A DNA stretch of 64,000 bases from Agapetus fuscipes (lineage: Eukaryota; Arthropoda; Insecta; Trichoptera; Glossosomatidae). Under the pieces are notes generated by a model, which ran no database searches, was not told the origin of the DNA, and saw nothing but the letters and a program-made list of their open reading frames with translations. The stretch lies in contig OX637345.1 of assembly GCA_951799405.1 (NCBI GenBank), positions 13,702,001 through 13,766,000 on the forward strand, read 5' to 3'. Every line of letters begins with the position of its first letter. The stretch's first letter is position 1. A program made the translations under genes and the position numbers. This document shows positions 29,826 to 39,689 of the stretch, in pieces.

Positions 29826-30360
29826 AAAGTGAAAATAATAAATTTAACACAAAAAATCTTGCAAAAAAAAAAATAATAGTAAATGTTGCACATTAAATTT
29901 TTCGTCGTGGTTTTTTAATGCGTTATGTTATATTTTGTAAATATTTGTTTATTTTTAATTATAATATGATTGCATTTCATTAAGTAGAATAAAGATCACA
30001 TTTTTAACAAGGTAAATAGTTCTCCAGAAAATATGAAAGAACTGTTTTCAATAAATTTTATTAAATTATTTTGTTTTAATTTTCGAAAACATATCCTATA
30101 TTGCTGCCTGTGATTAGAGTCAACACGTCATAATACATGTGTTTTTCATCTATTTTCTCGGAAAGATTGTTTTCGCTGAACAAGTCGAGTATATTTGTAG
30201 TGAAAGACGTAAGACGAAGTTAAGCTTTGATGGGTGCGAGCGGGAAGTAAGAACGGAAGAAAATTGATGTGTGAAAGAGACGCAACCATCCTTTGCAATA
30301 AAATATACCTATTAATGGAGTTGGAAAATGGTTCGAATTGAAATTATACCTTACATGAGA
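29826..30360. other. Nothing recognised
   Basis: Very AT-rich sequence downstream of the LINE poly(A). Confidence 0.45.
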
Positions 30361-30364
30361 TATA

Positions 30365-30600
30365 AGAAATGTCCTACTAAAAAAAAAGATATGCATGAAT
30401 GGTCTTCCAGCTGGACGTTGACCAATCGACATCTCATATGCTACGGTGTGAGTGAGTTTATCATGGCTCATTCTGAAGGCATGGTCTATGTCTTTTTTAT
30501 GTTGGCTTGCAGTTGGACGTTGACAAATTGTTATCTTATAAGCTACGATGTGAGTGAGTCTATCATGGCTCATTCTAAAGACATGGTCTGTCACATGAAT
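30365..30600 (-). repeat. LINE-zeta-derived tandem, two units
   Basis: A minus frame contains HVFRMSHDRLTHIVAYKIT and, about 41 codons on, HAFRMSHDKLTHTVAYEMS plus IGQRPAGRP. These are the units of the 18437 array in opposite orientation. Confidence 0.7.
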
Positions 30601-30639
30601 ACATAACATGTACTCTTTGGATAGGAGTTGGCGGTTGTT

Positions 30640-30745
30640 ACTGCAGTTTTTTTGCGGGATCTTTTGTCGTGGTCCATCAAAGATTCAGGTTTTTGACGTT
30701 TTGCCTATGTCCCCGATAGACTTCGTCAACGATAATGTGATGATG
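30640..30745 (-). ncRNA. Element J copy with diverged hammerhead-like core
   Basis: Minus strand: ACGAAG, stem gtctat/ataggc, then AAAACGTC at 30695-30702, flanked by a 'cgggatct' relic. The core deviates from CTGANGA. Confidence 0.5.
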
Positions 30746-30805
30746 ATGAAACTGTCAAATTTGAATTAAAAACGTTTTTTCGGCTGGCAAACGTCACAAT
30801 TATTG

Positions 30806-30870
30806 TATGCAACTACTACTCCATAGCAGCCAACAACAAACTATTTGTTTGCCTTTTCACTGGCAACCCG
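30806..30870 (+). repeat. Dispersed family P, copy 1
   Basis: 'agcagccaacaacaaacta', 'tttgtttgcctttt' and 'tggcaacccggcc' parallel 49333-49395 and 50018-50100. Confidence 0.45.
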
Positions 30871-31405
30871 GCCATGTAACGTCTTAATCTATGTCAATTC
30901 ATGTGCTAAACTAATCATATTAGCAGTCTATTACATACATTGTCGATTTTGACGTATTTTTTTCTCGAATAAAATAATTTGTCCTCCGTAAGGTATGATT
31001 TGAATTTCATCCCCTACGAAGTCACATGTGAGTCGTATAGAACCAAAAACGGCCATCTAGGTTTTATTTTCTAAAACCAACAAAATACATGAAAACACAG
31101 GAAATCGTTTCTCATCATTTGCATACATTTGTTTATTATTTGTACAAATCCTACTTCGCTACTTTTGGTTCAGCATGACTTATGTAATACCTCTCCACTA
31201 GCCCAGCTCCAGAAGACGAAAATAGAGCGTGGGAGGGGGGAGGGGTGGAAAAATGGGCGAGGGGAGGGGGTGAAATGTTTTATAGAGCCTTCAAACACAC
31301 CCTTATAAATACTTATGTATTGCATCTACCTTTTCTTCTTTTTCTCGTACCTCTTCAATAAAGATTGGCAGACATAGTATTGTGCAGCTTCAATAATGCT
31401 GCACA
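30871..31405. other. No gene; G-rich tract
   Basis: 31215-31280 is G-rich ('gggaggggggaggggtgg'). The rest is unremarkable AT-rich DNA. Confidence 0.5.
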
Positions 31406-31410
31406 TAAGA

Positions 31411-31865
31411 AGGACAATTATAATAGTTTTAGGATGATTTATTTGGTGAGCGTTGTTTTTGTGTGATTCACACCGCAAGAACCCTCTGCGAGCTTGGTCG
31501 TCGCTATAGAAAGCGCCAATACTCAAGCAAGACCCATAGTTGCTGTAAGGTTGGATGGACCTTTGTTGACCGGTCTTTGATTAAGGTAGGTATATAAATT
31601 TTTCAACCCAGTGAAGAGCATGTTTGAAAATATAAATGATATATGTATTTTTTATTGATTGTAGAGGCATTATTTTTGTAATCGTTCATCTTAAGAGATA
31701 AAAAGAAAAACCACTTTGTTTTAGATTACTATGAGTATTTAATTTAATTTAACACCACAACCGGTTTCGCAAACATCCGTTCGCATCATCGGGTGGATAA
31801 ATAAAATAAATTATTATAATGCTCCGCCGGGATTCGAACCCTCAACCTTCCATTTACGAGTCCTC
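31411..31865 (-). repeat. SINE-F split by a hammerhead-like insert
   Basis: Tail and body (31411-31654), then about 167 bases of foreign DNA, then 'gctccgccgggattcgaacc' and 'ccatttacgagt' of the head (31822-31865). Confidence 0.75.
31655..31821 (-). ncRNA. Insert with hammerhead-like core (CGATGA type)
   Basis: Minus strand, 31762-31793: CGATGA, stem gcgaac/gtttgc, GAAACCGG. It sits between SINE-F parts that are contiguous elsewhere, so it is a mobile unit of its own. Confidence 0.55.
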
Positions 31866-31897
31866 TTTGGATTTGGATCCCATCGTCACTCAATTCT

Positions 31898-32095
31898 TCC
31901 TTGTAGGTAGTTACTTTACTTACAGTAAAAATGGTTAACTTTACCCATGTCACCTCTGTTCAGGATAATCCTGCAAAAGTTGCAGGTATTTTGTTCATTC
32001 GGGATTTAGGTCTTCATGCAGCATTTGTAAGCGCTAACTGCTTGTGGGCATACATTTTATATGAATACCTTCGCAACTTAGATTGCGGATCATAG
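31898..32095 (+). repeat. Family A, degraded (A3)
   Basis: 'aaaatggttaactttaccca', 'aagttgcaggtattttgttc', 'gcatttgtaagcgc' and 'cgcaacttagatt'. Confidence 0.7.
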
Positions 32096-32134
32096 ATCAT
32101 ATCTGGATGTATTTAACAAATTTTCCCGATGAGA

Positions 32135-32645
32135 TTCTCGCCCCTACTTGTCTTGTATCCTGCCGCCATTCCTCTAGGGGTGGCCGGTACCTCCACACAA
32201 GAGCCTCCACTTAACTCTGTCCTTGCATACTTCTTTCATCTCATCTAATTTCATCACTCTTTTCAATCATGCTCTTCTCTTGTTTCCACTGTGTAAATTC
32301 CATAAATTCGCAATCTCACTTATCTGATCAATCCATTCTTTCGTAGGTCTTCCTCTTCCACGCTTACCTATTACATTCCCTTTGTACACTTTTTTTGTCA
32401 GTCGGTCTTCATTCATTCTTTCAATATGTCCAAACCATCGCATCACACTTCTTTGAACTTTCACTTTCACGCTTTCTTTTACTCCGCATTCATTCAAAAC
32501 CCATTCGTTTCTCACTCTACCTTTCAATGTGTTTTCCTGTCATACTTCTCAAATGAGCCATTTCTACGGTGCATACCTTATTTACTTCTCTTTCATTCAC
32601 CGTCCACGACTCGCTTCCATACATCAGGGTCGGCAACCATATACA
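32135..32645 (-). pseudogene. LINE-alpha reverse transcriptase C-terminus
   Basis: A minus frame of 86 codons (32527-32267): VRNEWVLNECGVKESVKVKV, MRWFGHIERMNEDRLTKKVY, GNVIGKRGRGRPTKEWIDQI. Beyond its start, other frames carry TVEMAHLR-like and GSESWTVNE-like codons, so at least one frameshift is present. The left edge holds the 3' end with an (ACAAG)n tail reversed (cttgtcttgtatcc). Confidence 0.8.
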
Positions 32646-33330
32646 AATATGTCCTACAAGCCAAAACGAACAGTATTGATTTTTTAAACCTAATCATACA
32701 AACCTCATTTATTTATTTAGTTATTAAAAAAACCTTGTTTTATTTTCACTTTTTTTATTATTTATATAAAGGACACAATTTATTTAACTCATTTATTTAG
32801 ATCAATTGTTTCGTAATTTTGACTCTAAAAATAATGTTCATCTAAAGTTGAAAAAGAAGAAGAAGACCTTCCAGAAAAGTCTCTGCCTGTTATACCTACA
32901 GGATTCGGGAAAAACTAATTAATTTTGATAATTAAAAATAATATTATACAAATTTTCCTCCTTGAGTAGGTATGTTCAAATACAAAGTAAGAGAGAAAAT
33001 TCTATAAATTTTTCAATCCAAGAAAAGCACTCCATACAACTGTATTCTTTCAAAGAAAAATATATTTTTTATGATTTTTTAATGTATGAAACGGTTGTAG
33101 TGTTTGCATATCTTTTCGCGATAGTTTGGCATAGAGCTTTCAAACAAAGTGCTCCCTCTCTGTCTCGCCTTATGCGGTCGGTGTGGTGGCGTCCCCTTCA
33201 CTCTTTCGTTTCTTCTATGTCGCGGGATTTAAGACGAGCGCAAGCGCGGTTTACAAAAAATATATTACGTTCAATGAGGGATCCAAAATTGTGAATAAAT
33301 AATTTTATTAAAAAAAAACATTTTTCCATT
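32646..33330. other. No gene supported
   Basis: A (GAA)n run at 32858, AT-rich DNA, then a GC-richer patch at 33130-33250 ('ctccctctctgtctcgcc'). A 110-codon frame at 32962-33294 has no recognisable motif. Confidence 0.4.
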
Positions 33331-33332
33331 AT

Positions 33333-33445
33333 AAGCGTCCATTTGCTGTGGGTTCTTCTGACACATACACACAGGATATGAGGAGAGTTTGCTCATACTC
33401 AAAGTATGAACAACACGTAAATTTTGTAAGAAAAATGCTTTCAAT
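33333..33445 (+). repeat. Dispersed family M, copy 2
   Basis: Counterpart of 684-800, directly upstream of a SINE-C. Confidence 0.5.
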
Positions 33446-33448
33446 TAG

Positions 33449-33768
33449 GTCCGGTCGATAGCTCAGTTGTTAGAGTGCTTGCTAGAGTGCTTGTATTCTA
33501 TGCCGAGAGCAAGGTTTCGAATCCCACAGAGGGTGTCAGAAATGATTTCCCGTTTTGGTGTTTATTTCAAACCCAAAATAAAATATCGACAAGGTTTATT
33601 CAGCCATCACATGAAATAAATACTAGCCCCCTCGGGAGCTGAGAAATCCCCTTTTCAACTGAAGTAGTTGGCAAAAGACCGACTCTCTCACTTGTAAAAG
33701 TAAATAGGCTCTACTCACCACATGAAAACGCAGCTAGAAGTTACACTATTGGTGTGGCTTAGTACCGT
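33449..33768 (+). repeat. SINE-C, full length with small duplication
   Basis: The head from 'ggtccggtcgatagctcag' has 'gagtgcttg' duplicated inside it. B box is 'gtttcgaatcc'. The body is complete to 'gttacactattggtgtggct'. Confidence 0.85.
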
Positions 33769-33879
33769 TTAAATTACAGTTTTGCTCACCAAAACTTTTC
33801 AAAACATTATTCAAACTTTTTCAATGGACCATCCCTTCCTTTTTTTCCACGTCTTCCGTAGACCCTTAAACAAAACTAA

Positions 33880-33978
33880 TCGTTTCACTTTCAAGCTGAA
33901 GAAGCCCATCATAGACATAAGTGAAACGTCCGAGAGCTCCAGCTCCCACAGACTTCGGTAACAGATCCCGGAAAACCT
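33880..33978 (+). ncRNA. Element J with hammerhead-like core
   Basis: CTGAAGA at 33896, stem candidate gcccat/ataagt (weakened), GAAACGTC at 33923-33930, then 'gagctccagctcccacagac' and 'acagatcccggaaaac'. Confidence 0.6.
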
Positions 33979-33979
33979 A

Positions 33980-34132
33980 TAATTTATAATCTAAGTTCGA
34001 AGATATATTACATGTAAGATTCATATTAAATATATTCCCATAAGCAGACACGTATAAGTTCGCGCTTACACATGCCGCATGTGGACCTACAATATAAAAA
34101 TCCAAATCTCAAATGAGCATACACCCTGCAAC
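33980..34132 (-). repeat. Family A, tail half
   Basis: 'tataatttataatctaagtt' to 'gagcatacaccctgcaac', truncated. It follows element J without a gap. Confidence 0.75.
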
Positions 34133-34137
34133 CCTAG

Positions 34138-34172
34138 CCTGTAAAATAAATAAGTTCCACTCGCCACATGTG
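34138..34172 (+). repeat. SINE-C short internal piece
   Basis: 'cctgtaaaataaataag' and 'ttccactcgccacatg' only. Confidence 0.6.
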
Positions 34173-34318
34173 ATCTATAATAATCTATAATCTAAGTTGC
34201 AGAGATATATTAACATTCAAGGCTCTCAAATGCATGTCCACAAGTATCTACGTGTATTTCGCTTACAAATGCTGAATGTGTACTTACAAATAAAATCCAA
34301 ACCTCAAATAAACATACG
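34173..34318 (-). repeat. Family A, tail half (A3)
   Basis: 'tctataataatctataatc' to 'aaacctcaaataaacatac'. Confidence 0.75.
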
Positions 34319-34690
34319 AACAATCTCTTTGGGAAAAATGCAGCAAGAAATGACACTGTATGTGAAGCGGTAATAATCCAAATACACGGAATAAGAAAAT
34401 AAAAATGATCAAATAATAGTACTGCGAATTTTTTGCGAACAGAGTGCACGGTATATTCAGAATGTGCTTGCGTATTGTTAGTTTTCGTCTATACAGCGTA
34501 GTTTTACAGCACGATAAGATGGCCGACCCACCCCACCACCCCCTCGCCTTATATACACACACACACAGACGCATATAATATACACGTATACACAGATAGG
34601 GGGATGCCCCATACCAGGGTAGCTTATACACTATTGAAAGTGGGCGAATGAGAAATGAAAAATACTTCGTAAAAAAAAACAATAAAATTT
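34319..34690. other. Nothing recognised
   Basis: A short (CA)-rich run lies at 34552-34566. The 132-codon minus frame extending from 34682 runs into family A and has no domain. Confidence 0.45.
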
Positions 34691-34699
34691 GAAAAGTAA

Positions 34700-34959
34700 G
34701 TTCCTTGACTTATAGGTTGGTATGCGGCTGACCACCCATGCTGTAAAAATGGTTCACTTTGCCAATGTCACCCCTGTTACAGGGAAGGACGGCAAGAGTT
34801 GCAGGGTGTATGTCCATTTTAGATTTGGTTTTTATGTTGTAGGTTCACATGAGGCATGTGCAAGCGCGAACTTGTACGTGTCTGGTTGTAAGAATGCATG
34901 TAATGTGAATCTCCAATGTAACATATCTTTGCAACTTAGATTAGATTAGATTAGATTAG
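34700..34959 (+). repeat. Family A, full length (A2)
   Basis: From 'ttccttgacttataggttgg' to (TTAGA)4. The open frame is MVHFANVTPVTGKDGKSCRV through the tail. A good A2 reference. Confidence 0.9.
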
Positions 34960-35085
34960 AAGGCCCGGTATTTTCAATGTTAGCATGGCAACTTTATACT
35001 GAATGGAAAGGACACACTTGTGACAAACGTGTGGATAGATTTTTGTAATCAGTTACATAAACTAACGTTGAAAATACTGGGCCTT
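34960..35085. mobile_element. 126-bp MITE with 24-bp TIRs
   Basis: The left end 'aaggcccggtattttcaatg' and right end 'cgttgaaaatactgggcctt' are inverted over 24 bases with two mismatches. No coding capacity. A similar word, 'ctaacgttgaaaatac', occurs at 10570. Confidence 0.75.
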
Positions 35086-35089
35086 ATAG

Positions 35090-35330
35090 TTCCTTGACTT
35101 GTGGGTTGCTGGGTTTGTGTTCATTTGAGATTGGGTTTTTATTTAATTTTTTTTTTTTTTTCTAAAACGTAGTTTTATTTTCACGATAATATTTTCTACC
35201 TCAAGTACTTTCGACCTTCAATACTCAGGTTTTTCTCAGAATTTTCCCTGTGTGAATACACAAACCCTACAAAATCTATTGGGTTTTTATGTTGCTAGTC
35301 CACATGAATGTTAAATGTTATTTATTTTAG
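35090..35330 (+). repeat. Family A, deleted and then split by a retroposed insert
   Basis: 'ttccttgacttgtgggttg' jumps to 'ctgggtttgtgttcatttg'. It is interrupted after 'ttgggtttttat' (35142) and resumes with the same word (35279). Confidence 0.75.
35143..35278 (-). mobile_element. Retroposed fragment: 12-bp duplication, AATAAA and poly(A)
   Basis: 'ttgggtttttat' flanks the insert at 35131-35142 and 35279-35290. Read on the minus strand the ~110-base body has 'aaaataaaac' about 15 bases before a run of A. These are the hallmarks of LINE-machinery retroposition of a polyadenylated RNA. The body matches nothing else here, so it may be a LINE 3' end or a processed transcript. Confidence 0.8.
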
Positions 35331-35340
35331 ATTATAGTTC

Positions 35341-35466
35341 GCATGTGGCGAGTGTAACTTTTTTATTTTACGTAAGGGGGCCAGCCTCACGTCAACATCT
35401 TCAGTTGAAATGGGTGTTTATAATTTTCCGAGGGGGCTGGTATTCATTTCTTGTGAAGGCTGTGAA
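35341..35466 (-). repeat. SINE-C, 3' part
   Basis: 'gcatgtggcgagtgtaac' to 'cttgtgaaggctgtgaatg'. Confidence 0.7.
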
Positions 35467-35757
35467 TGAAAATATCTTAAATAGATATCGATGATTTTAA
35501 TATATCTAATTTACATATTTCAAGTAATTTTTTTATTTTTATTTAATTAAATTTTACGTTAATAAACTATTTCGTTTTGTAAAATGCTTTCTCGCGATAT
35601 CCTAAATACCAACCGTGATCATAATCTGATTCGAAAAACTAACAGCCCTATATAAAACTTCAACCCTTTTCACTCCACAGTCGCATACATTCACAAATCA
35701 TATAAAACTTGAACCAACACAACTGCGGCGCATTGTTTTGCAGCCTTGGAGGCCTCC

Positions 35758-36012
35758 CCTCTTTGGGGGGGGGGGAGGGGGGGAGTCCCCCTCATTTGGG
35801 AGTCGGGGGGGAGACTCTCCCCCCTCTTTGGGTTTTCCTTCTCCGGATGTATGTAAGCAAACTCAATTTTCTCAGCGCGTTCGCAAAGGCGGGCGGATGT
35901 CGGATGGGGGGGGGGGAGCTAGGCAAATGAGGGGGGGGGGGGAGAATGGAAAGACGGAAAATACGGAGCGGAAACGTGGGGGGAGGGGGCGCGGGGACAA
36001 AAAGGGGGGGAT
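35758..36012. repeat. G-rich island
   Basis: Successive runs of 5-11 G with short spacers over 250 bases. Open frames in both directions reflect the bias. Strong quadruplex potential on the plus strand. Confidence 0.85.
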
Positions 36013-36189
36013 GGAAAATTAGAAGTGAAGAAATAAAATAGATGACTGAGAATAATGGATCGTCTATCTGTATCGCAACAGGGAATATAATGACTTTACA
36101 GAACATAACATTATATAATACGAGTACATCAATATCTTTTTCTAGAATATTCTGTCATTACAGTAATGGAAAATATTGTATTTCGTGGA

Positions 36190-36370
36190 TTGAAAAATTA
36201 AGCCATAATAGACTTACTCACACCGTAGCTTATGAGATGACAATTGGTCAACGTCCAGCTGGAAGACCACATAAAAGTCTGTGAAATAGAGGACATAGTA
36301 AGATGAGAGACCATGTCTCCAGAATGAGCCATGATAAACTCATTCACACCGTAGCTTATGAAAATTGTTC
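36190..36370 (+). repeat. LINE-zeta-derived unit, about 1.4 copies
   Basis: LSHNRLTHTVAYEMTIGQRP, AGRPHKSL, stop, then a second partial unit beginning 126 bases later. Same unit as 18437. Confidence 0.7.
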
Positions 36371-36624
36371 AAAATGTTGATTATAATACAGTTAATTTTA
36401 GTCATAAATTTTTTGTTTCTAAGAACTATTGATTAGAAACTTTCATGGAATTTGAACAAGGAGGGAGATTGAGTATGAAGAACAGTCTATTCTGGAGATA
36501 CTTGGTAGACAGGTTGATTGTAAACAGGATCGTCTACATTGCTGCAAACAAGATACTTGTACAAACTGGTTCAGTTTCACGAAAAAGACCATCTAAAAAT
36601 TGAGATAAAAGCTAATCGTCCACT

Positions 36625-37081
36625 TCTAAAGGCAGTGCCTTGTTGTGCCAGCCATCTGTCTCCGTTGGTTGCCATGCTCTTGTAAAGGCAGTGCCTTGTT
36701 GTGCCAGCCATCTGTCTCCGTTGGTTGCCATGCTCTTCTAAAGGCAGTGCCTTGTTGTGCCAACCATATGTCTCCGTTGGTTGCCATGCTCTTGTAAAGG
36801 CAGTGCCTTGTTGTGCCAGCCATCTGTCTCCGTTGGTTGCCATGCTCTTCTAAAGGCAGTGCCTTGTTGTGCCAACCATCTGTCTCCGTTGGTTGCCATG
36901 CTCTTGTAAAGGCAGTGCCTTGTTGTGCCAGCCATCTGTCTCCGTTGGTTGCCATGCGCTTCTAAAGGCAGTGCCTTGTTGTACCAGCCATCAGCTGTGT
37001 CCGTTGGTTGCCATGCTCTTGTAAAGGTAGTGCCTTGTTGTGCCAGCCATCTGTCTCCGTTGGTTGCCATCCTCTTGTAAA
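36625..37081. repeat. 56-bp minisatellite, eight units, dimeric pattern
   Basis: 'ggcagtgccttgttgt' recurs at 36631, 36687, 36743, 36799, 36855, 36911 and 36967, and with one change at 37026. Unit seven is 59 bp. Units are preceded alternately by 'cttctaaa' and 'cttgtaaa', giving a 112-bp higher-order dimer. All three minus-strand frames are open across it. Confidence 0.95.
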
Positions 37082-37550
37082 CACATCCTGCTGCGAAAAA
37101 GATAAGACATCCATGATTAACTAGTGAATCTAAAGGATCTGCAAGTGAGAGGAGGAGAGAGAATAAGTTATTTGATTATGAGTTTTAAATGGTAATATAT
37201 CTTTGCAACTAAGATTATTATTATTATTATTCTACAACAAGAGGATGAAAAATATGCTATTTTATTTTAGTAATATAAATGCTGGACGTACTTCTTTTGT
37301 ACCAATAGGTAGATTTTATTTCAAGAGGGGGGGTTGGAAGAAATTTGGGGTCGAAGGGTGAAAGCATCTCTCCCTCTTAGGTTCGGATGTTTGAGGGTTT
37401 AAGAGAGAGGAGAGGTAAGTCTTTTATAGTAGAGCACGGGGCGAAAAATCAATTGTGACTTGGGGCGGAGAGGGGTATAAGATAGCTCCAACAAATACCT
37501 AACCTTTTCAGGAACCATATAATGGGTATATTATGTTTAACTACGATATT
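37082..37550. other. No gene; G-rich tract
   Basis: 37325-37450 is G- and purine-rich ('ggggggttgg', 'gagagaggagagg'). Confidence 0.5.
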
Positions 37551-37551
37551 G

Positions 37552-38063
37552 ATTGTAATAATAATAATATTATGATTATTTATTTGGTGAGCGATGTTTT
37601 TGTGTGAATCATTCCTCAAGATCCCTGTGCGAGCTTGTATGTTGCTGCATAAAGCACCAATTCTCAAGCGAGACCTAATTACTGTTAAGTTGGAAGGACC
37701 TCAACCCTCCTCATACTCGTCCTGTATGTATGTATTAGAAGGACTCACAGTACATGGACGGTGGACGCTCATACAAAGCTTTAAATTTTTTCAATTGTCG
37801 GAAGGCCTTCCTGTAAAGTAAAGGCTACGGCACGACAAATCAAAAACCTCTAGGTCAGAGACGTACCCATGTCTCTAAAAGTAAGTGGTTCGATGTTACT
37901 GAAGCTAGTAGCATACCTCGGGTGGCACTCCTTGTGGGATTGTTGCTAGATCACGGGTAGCGTGAAGAATATAATAATAAGCATTTCGCTCCGCCGGAAA
38001 TCAAACCCTCAACCGTCCAATCACGAGTACAAATTATCAACCACTAGACTACAGACCGGTCTA
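37552..38063 (-). repeat. SINE-F split by an insertion holding family H
   Basis: Tail and body (37552-37702) and head (37983-38063, ending 'ctagactacagaccggt') flank about 280 bases of other DNA. Confidence 0.7.
37879..37961 (-). repeat. Dispersed family H, copy 2
   Basis: Reverse complement of 483-567 with about ten differences. Confidence 0.6.
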
Positions 38064-38283
38064 CAAATTGTACTAACTAAAAAAAAAGTAGATTGTACGA
38101 CTTTCAAAATGTCGTAGGCATATTCTTTAATGCCTACGAGTACCTTGATATAGCTCCTTCGGGTACAACGCAGTGAGTTGCAGTATATGTGCAGATAAGT
38201 CTATTTTATTTGCATAGATACAATGGAAATTAAGACATTATAAGTAGATATTGAAGACATTAGACTTATTAGTTTTTTACTTT

Positions 38284-38474
38284 TGTATAGGTTGGTATGA
38301 GGCTGACCCCCCTAACTGTAAAAATGACTCACTTTGCTAATGTCCCCCCTGTTTTACGAAAGGTCGTCAAGAGTAACTCGGCTCATATTCATATGAGATT
38401 TGACTTTTTAGTTTGAAAGTTCACATGCGGTATGCGAACTTATAGCATTTGCAACTTAAATTATACATTATACG
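38284..38474 (+). repeat. Family A, degraded
   Basis: 'gtataggttggtatgaggct', 'tcactttgctaatgtc', 'cacatgcggtatgcgaa' and 'tttgcaacttaaattata', with a deletion near the 3' end. Confidence 0.75.
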
Positions 38475-38530
38475 GATTATTCTTTCGAGGACAAAGCGGT
38501 TAGCAGTTGCACTATATGTGCAGCTTAGTT
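38475..38530 (+). repeat. SINE-C 3' tail fragment
   Basis: 'ttgcactatatgtgcagctt' and 'agttgcgttt'. Confidence 0.5.
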
Positions 38531-39145
38531 GCGTTTATAGCTTAGATGCAAGGGATTACAATATGATTCGCTTTCACAATGAATGCGCATATTTTAAAAG
38601 TTGTATCCATTTTATTTGAGGTTTAACTATAGATTATGTACCTCGGTATAAGTCTGGCTTAGGAACGGTATGAACGTGGAATAACAAGTCGAAGAAAAGC
38701 TATCCGAGGGTTTGAAACGAGTCAAGAATAAGCCAGGCTTAAGGGTAGGTATAAACGGACGTTGCTCTCAAAAAGTGCTGTATCTCACATTTTAAATTTT
38801 CTAAAAAAAAACTATCCAATTTAGTAAATCAAAATATAGTGACTTCATTGAAAGATATATGTACGATATTCACGTTCTTAAGCTTTAAAAAAAAGTACTA
38901 TTTTGTGATTTGTATGTACCTATTGAAAAAATCTTTTGGATTGAACAATTTTTTTTTAATTGAGACTTAATCGCTTTTATTATGAAACTAGAAAATGCTC
39001 TAAAATTTTAGGAAAAATTTGCCTAATCTACACACGCTGTTAAACGTTCAAGAGCTTATTATAGCGTGTCTGAATTCCAACACCTGCATACTTCAGTGTG
39101 TACTAGAAGACTCCAGACTAGCATTCACTTCGACTAAAACCAGAG
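38531..39145. other. Nothing recognised
   Basis: AT-rich, A-run at 38805 and T-run at 38950. No frame or repeat match. Confidence 0.45.
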
Positions 39146-39481
39146 AAACGCAAACGCAAGTAAGCTACACATATAGTGTAACTTATTGCCTGCGTTATCC
39201 CTGTAGGGGTTGCATGTGGTGATTCGGGACCTTCTTACTTTTAAGGGTAAGGGGGCCGGCCTCTCACCAACCTCTTTCAGTTGATTTCAAGCGAGACTCA
39301 GCTGCTGTAAGTCTGGATGGATCTTTGGTGACCGGTTTTTGGTTGAGGTTTATGAATTTTTCAACACAGCGAAGAACATATTTGAAAATATAAATGGTAT
39401 ATTGTTTGTACGCCGTCGGGGTTCGAACCCATAAAGTTCCATTTACAAGTCAGAAGTGTTACCACTAAACTATGGACCGGT
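39146..39481 (-). repeat. Composite SINE F-C, copy 2 (internal deletion)
   Basis: Minus strand: complete SINE-F head and body to 'gagtctcgcttgaa', joined directly to the SINE-C body at 'tcaactgaaagagg' and continuing to 'gttacactatatgtgtagct'. The junction region and SINE-C head are deleted. Confidence 0.75.
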
Positions 39482-39523
39482 AATAATAATTTGTATTTGT
39501 TCGAGAATAATAAATAATTGAAT

Positions 39524-39655
39524 CGAATCTTCTGGTGAAGTCTAGCAAGGTAGTGTGTTACAATTCTCAATGTTTCGAGAATGATCTTTATTTTTAGTAT
39601 AAATTACAGACCAAAAATCCTTGCAGCTATCCGTCGAAGTATACTGAGCAAATGC
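39524..39655 (+). repeat. Dispersed family Q, copy 2
   Basis: 'cgaatcttctggtgaagtct', 'caattctcaatgtttcgaga' and 'gatctttatt'. Directly precedes element K. Confidence 0.5.
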
Positions 39656-39689
39656 AGCTCTGAACCAAAAATGATAATTAGGTTTAAGT

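Noticed and set aside
30220..30609. 129-codon frame as a host gene
   Set aside because: Internal repetition of RMSHD(R/K)LTHTVAYE identifies two LINE-zeta units.
34940..34960. Telomere-like repeat
   Set aside because: The unit is TTAGA, not the insect TTAGG, with at most four copies, and it always terminates family A.
35709..36106. Gly- or Pro-rich proteins over the G-rich island
   Set aside because: Frames exist in both directions only because of long G runs. No start context or conservation.
36577..37070. Three overlapping minus-strand frames of 88-110 codons
   Set aside because: They are the 56-bp minisatellite read in three frames. Periodicity explains the absence of stops.
36625..37081. 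CRISPR-like array
   Set aside because: Units are contiguous 56-bp repeats with no variable spacers, in a eukaryotic context.
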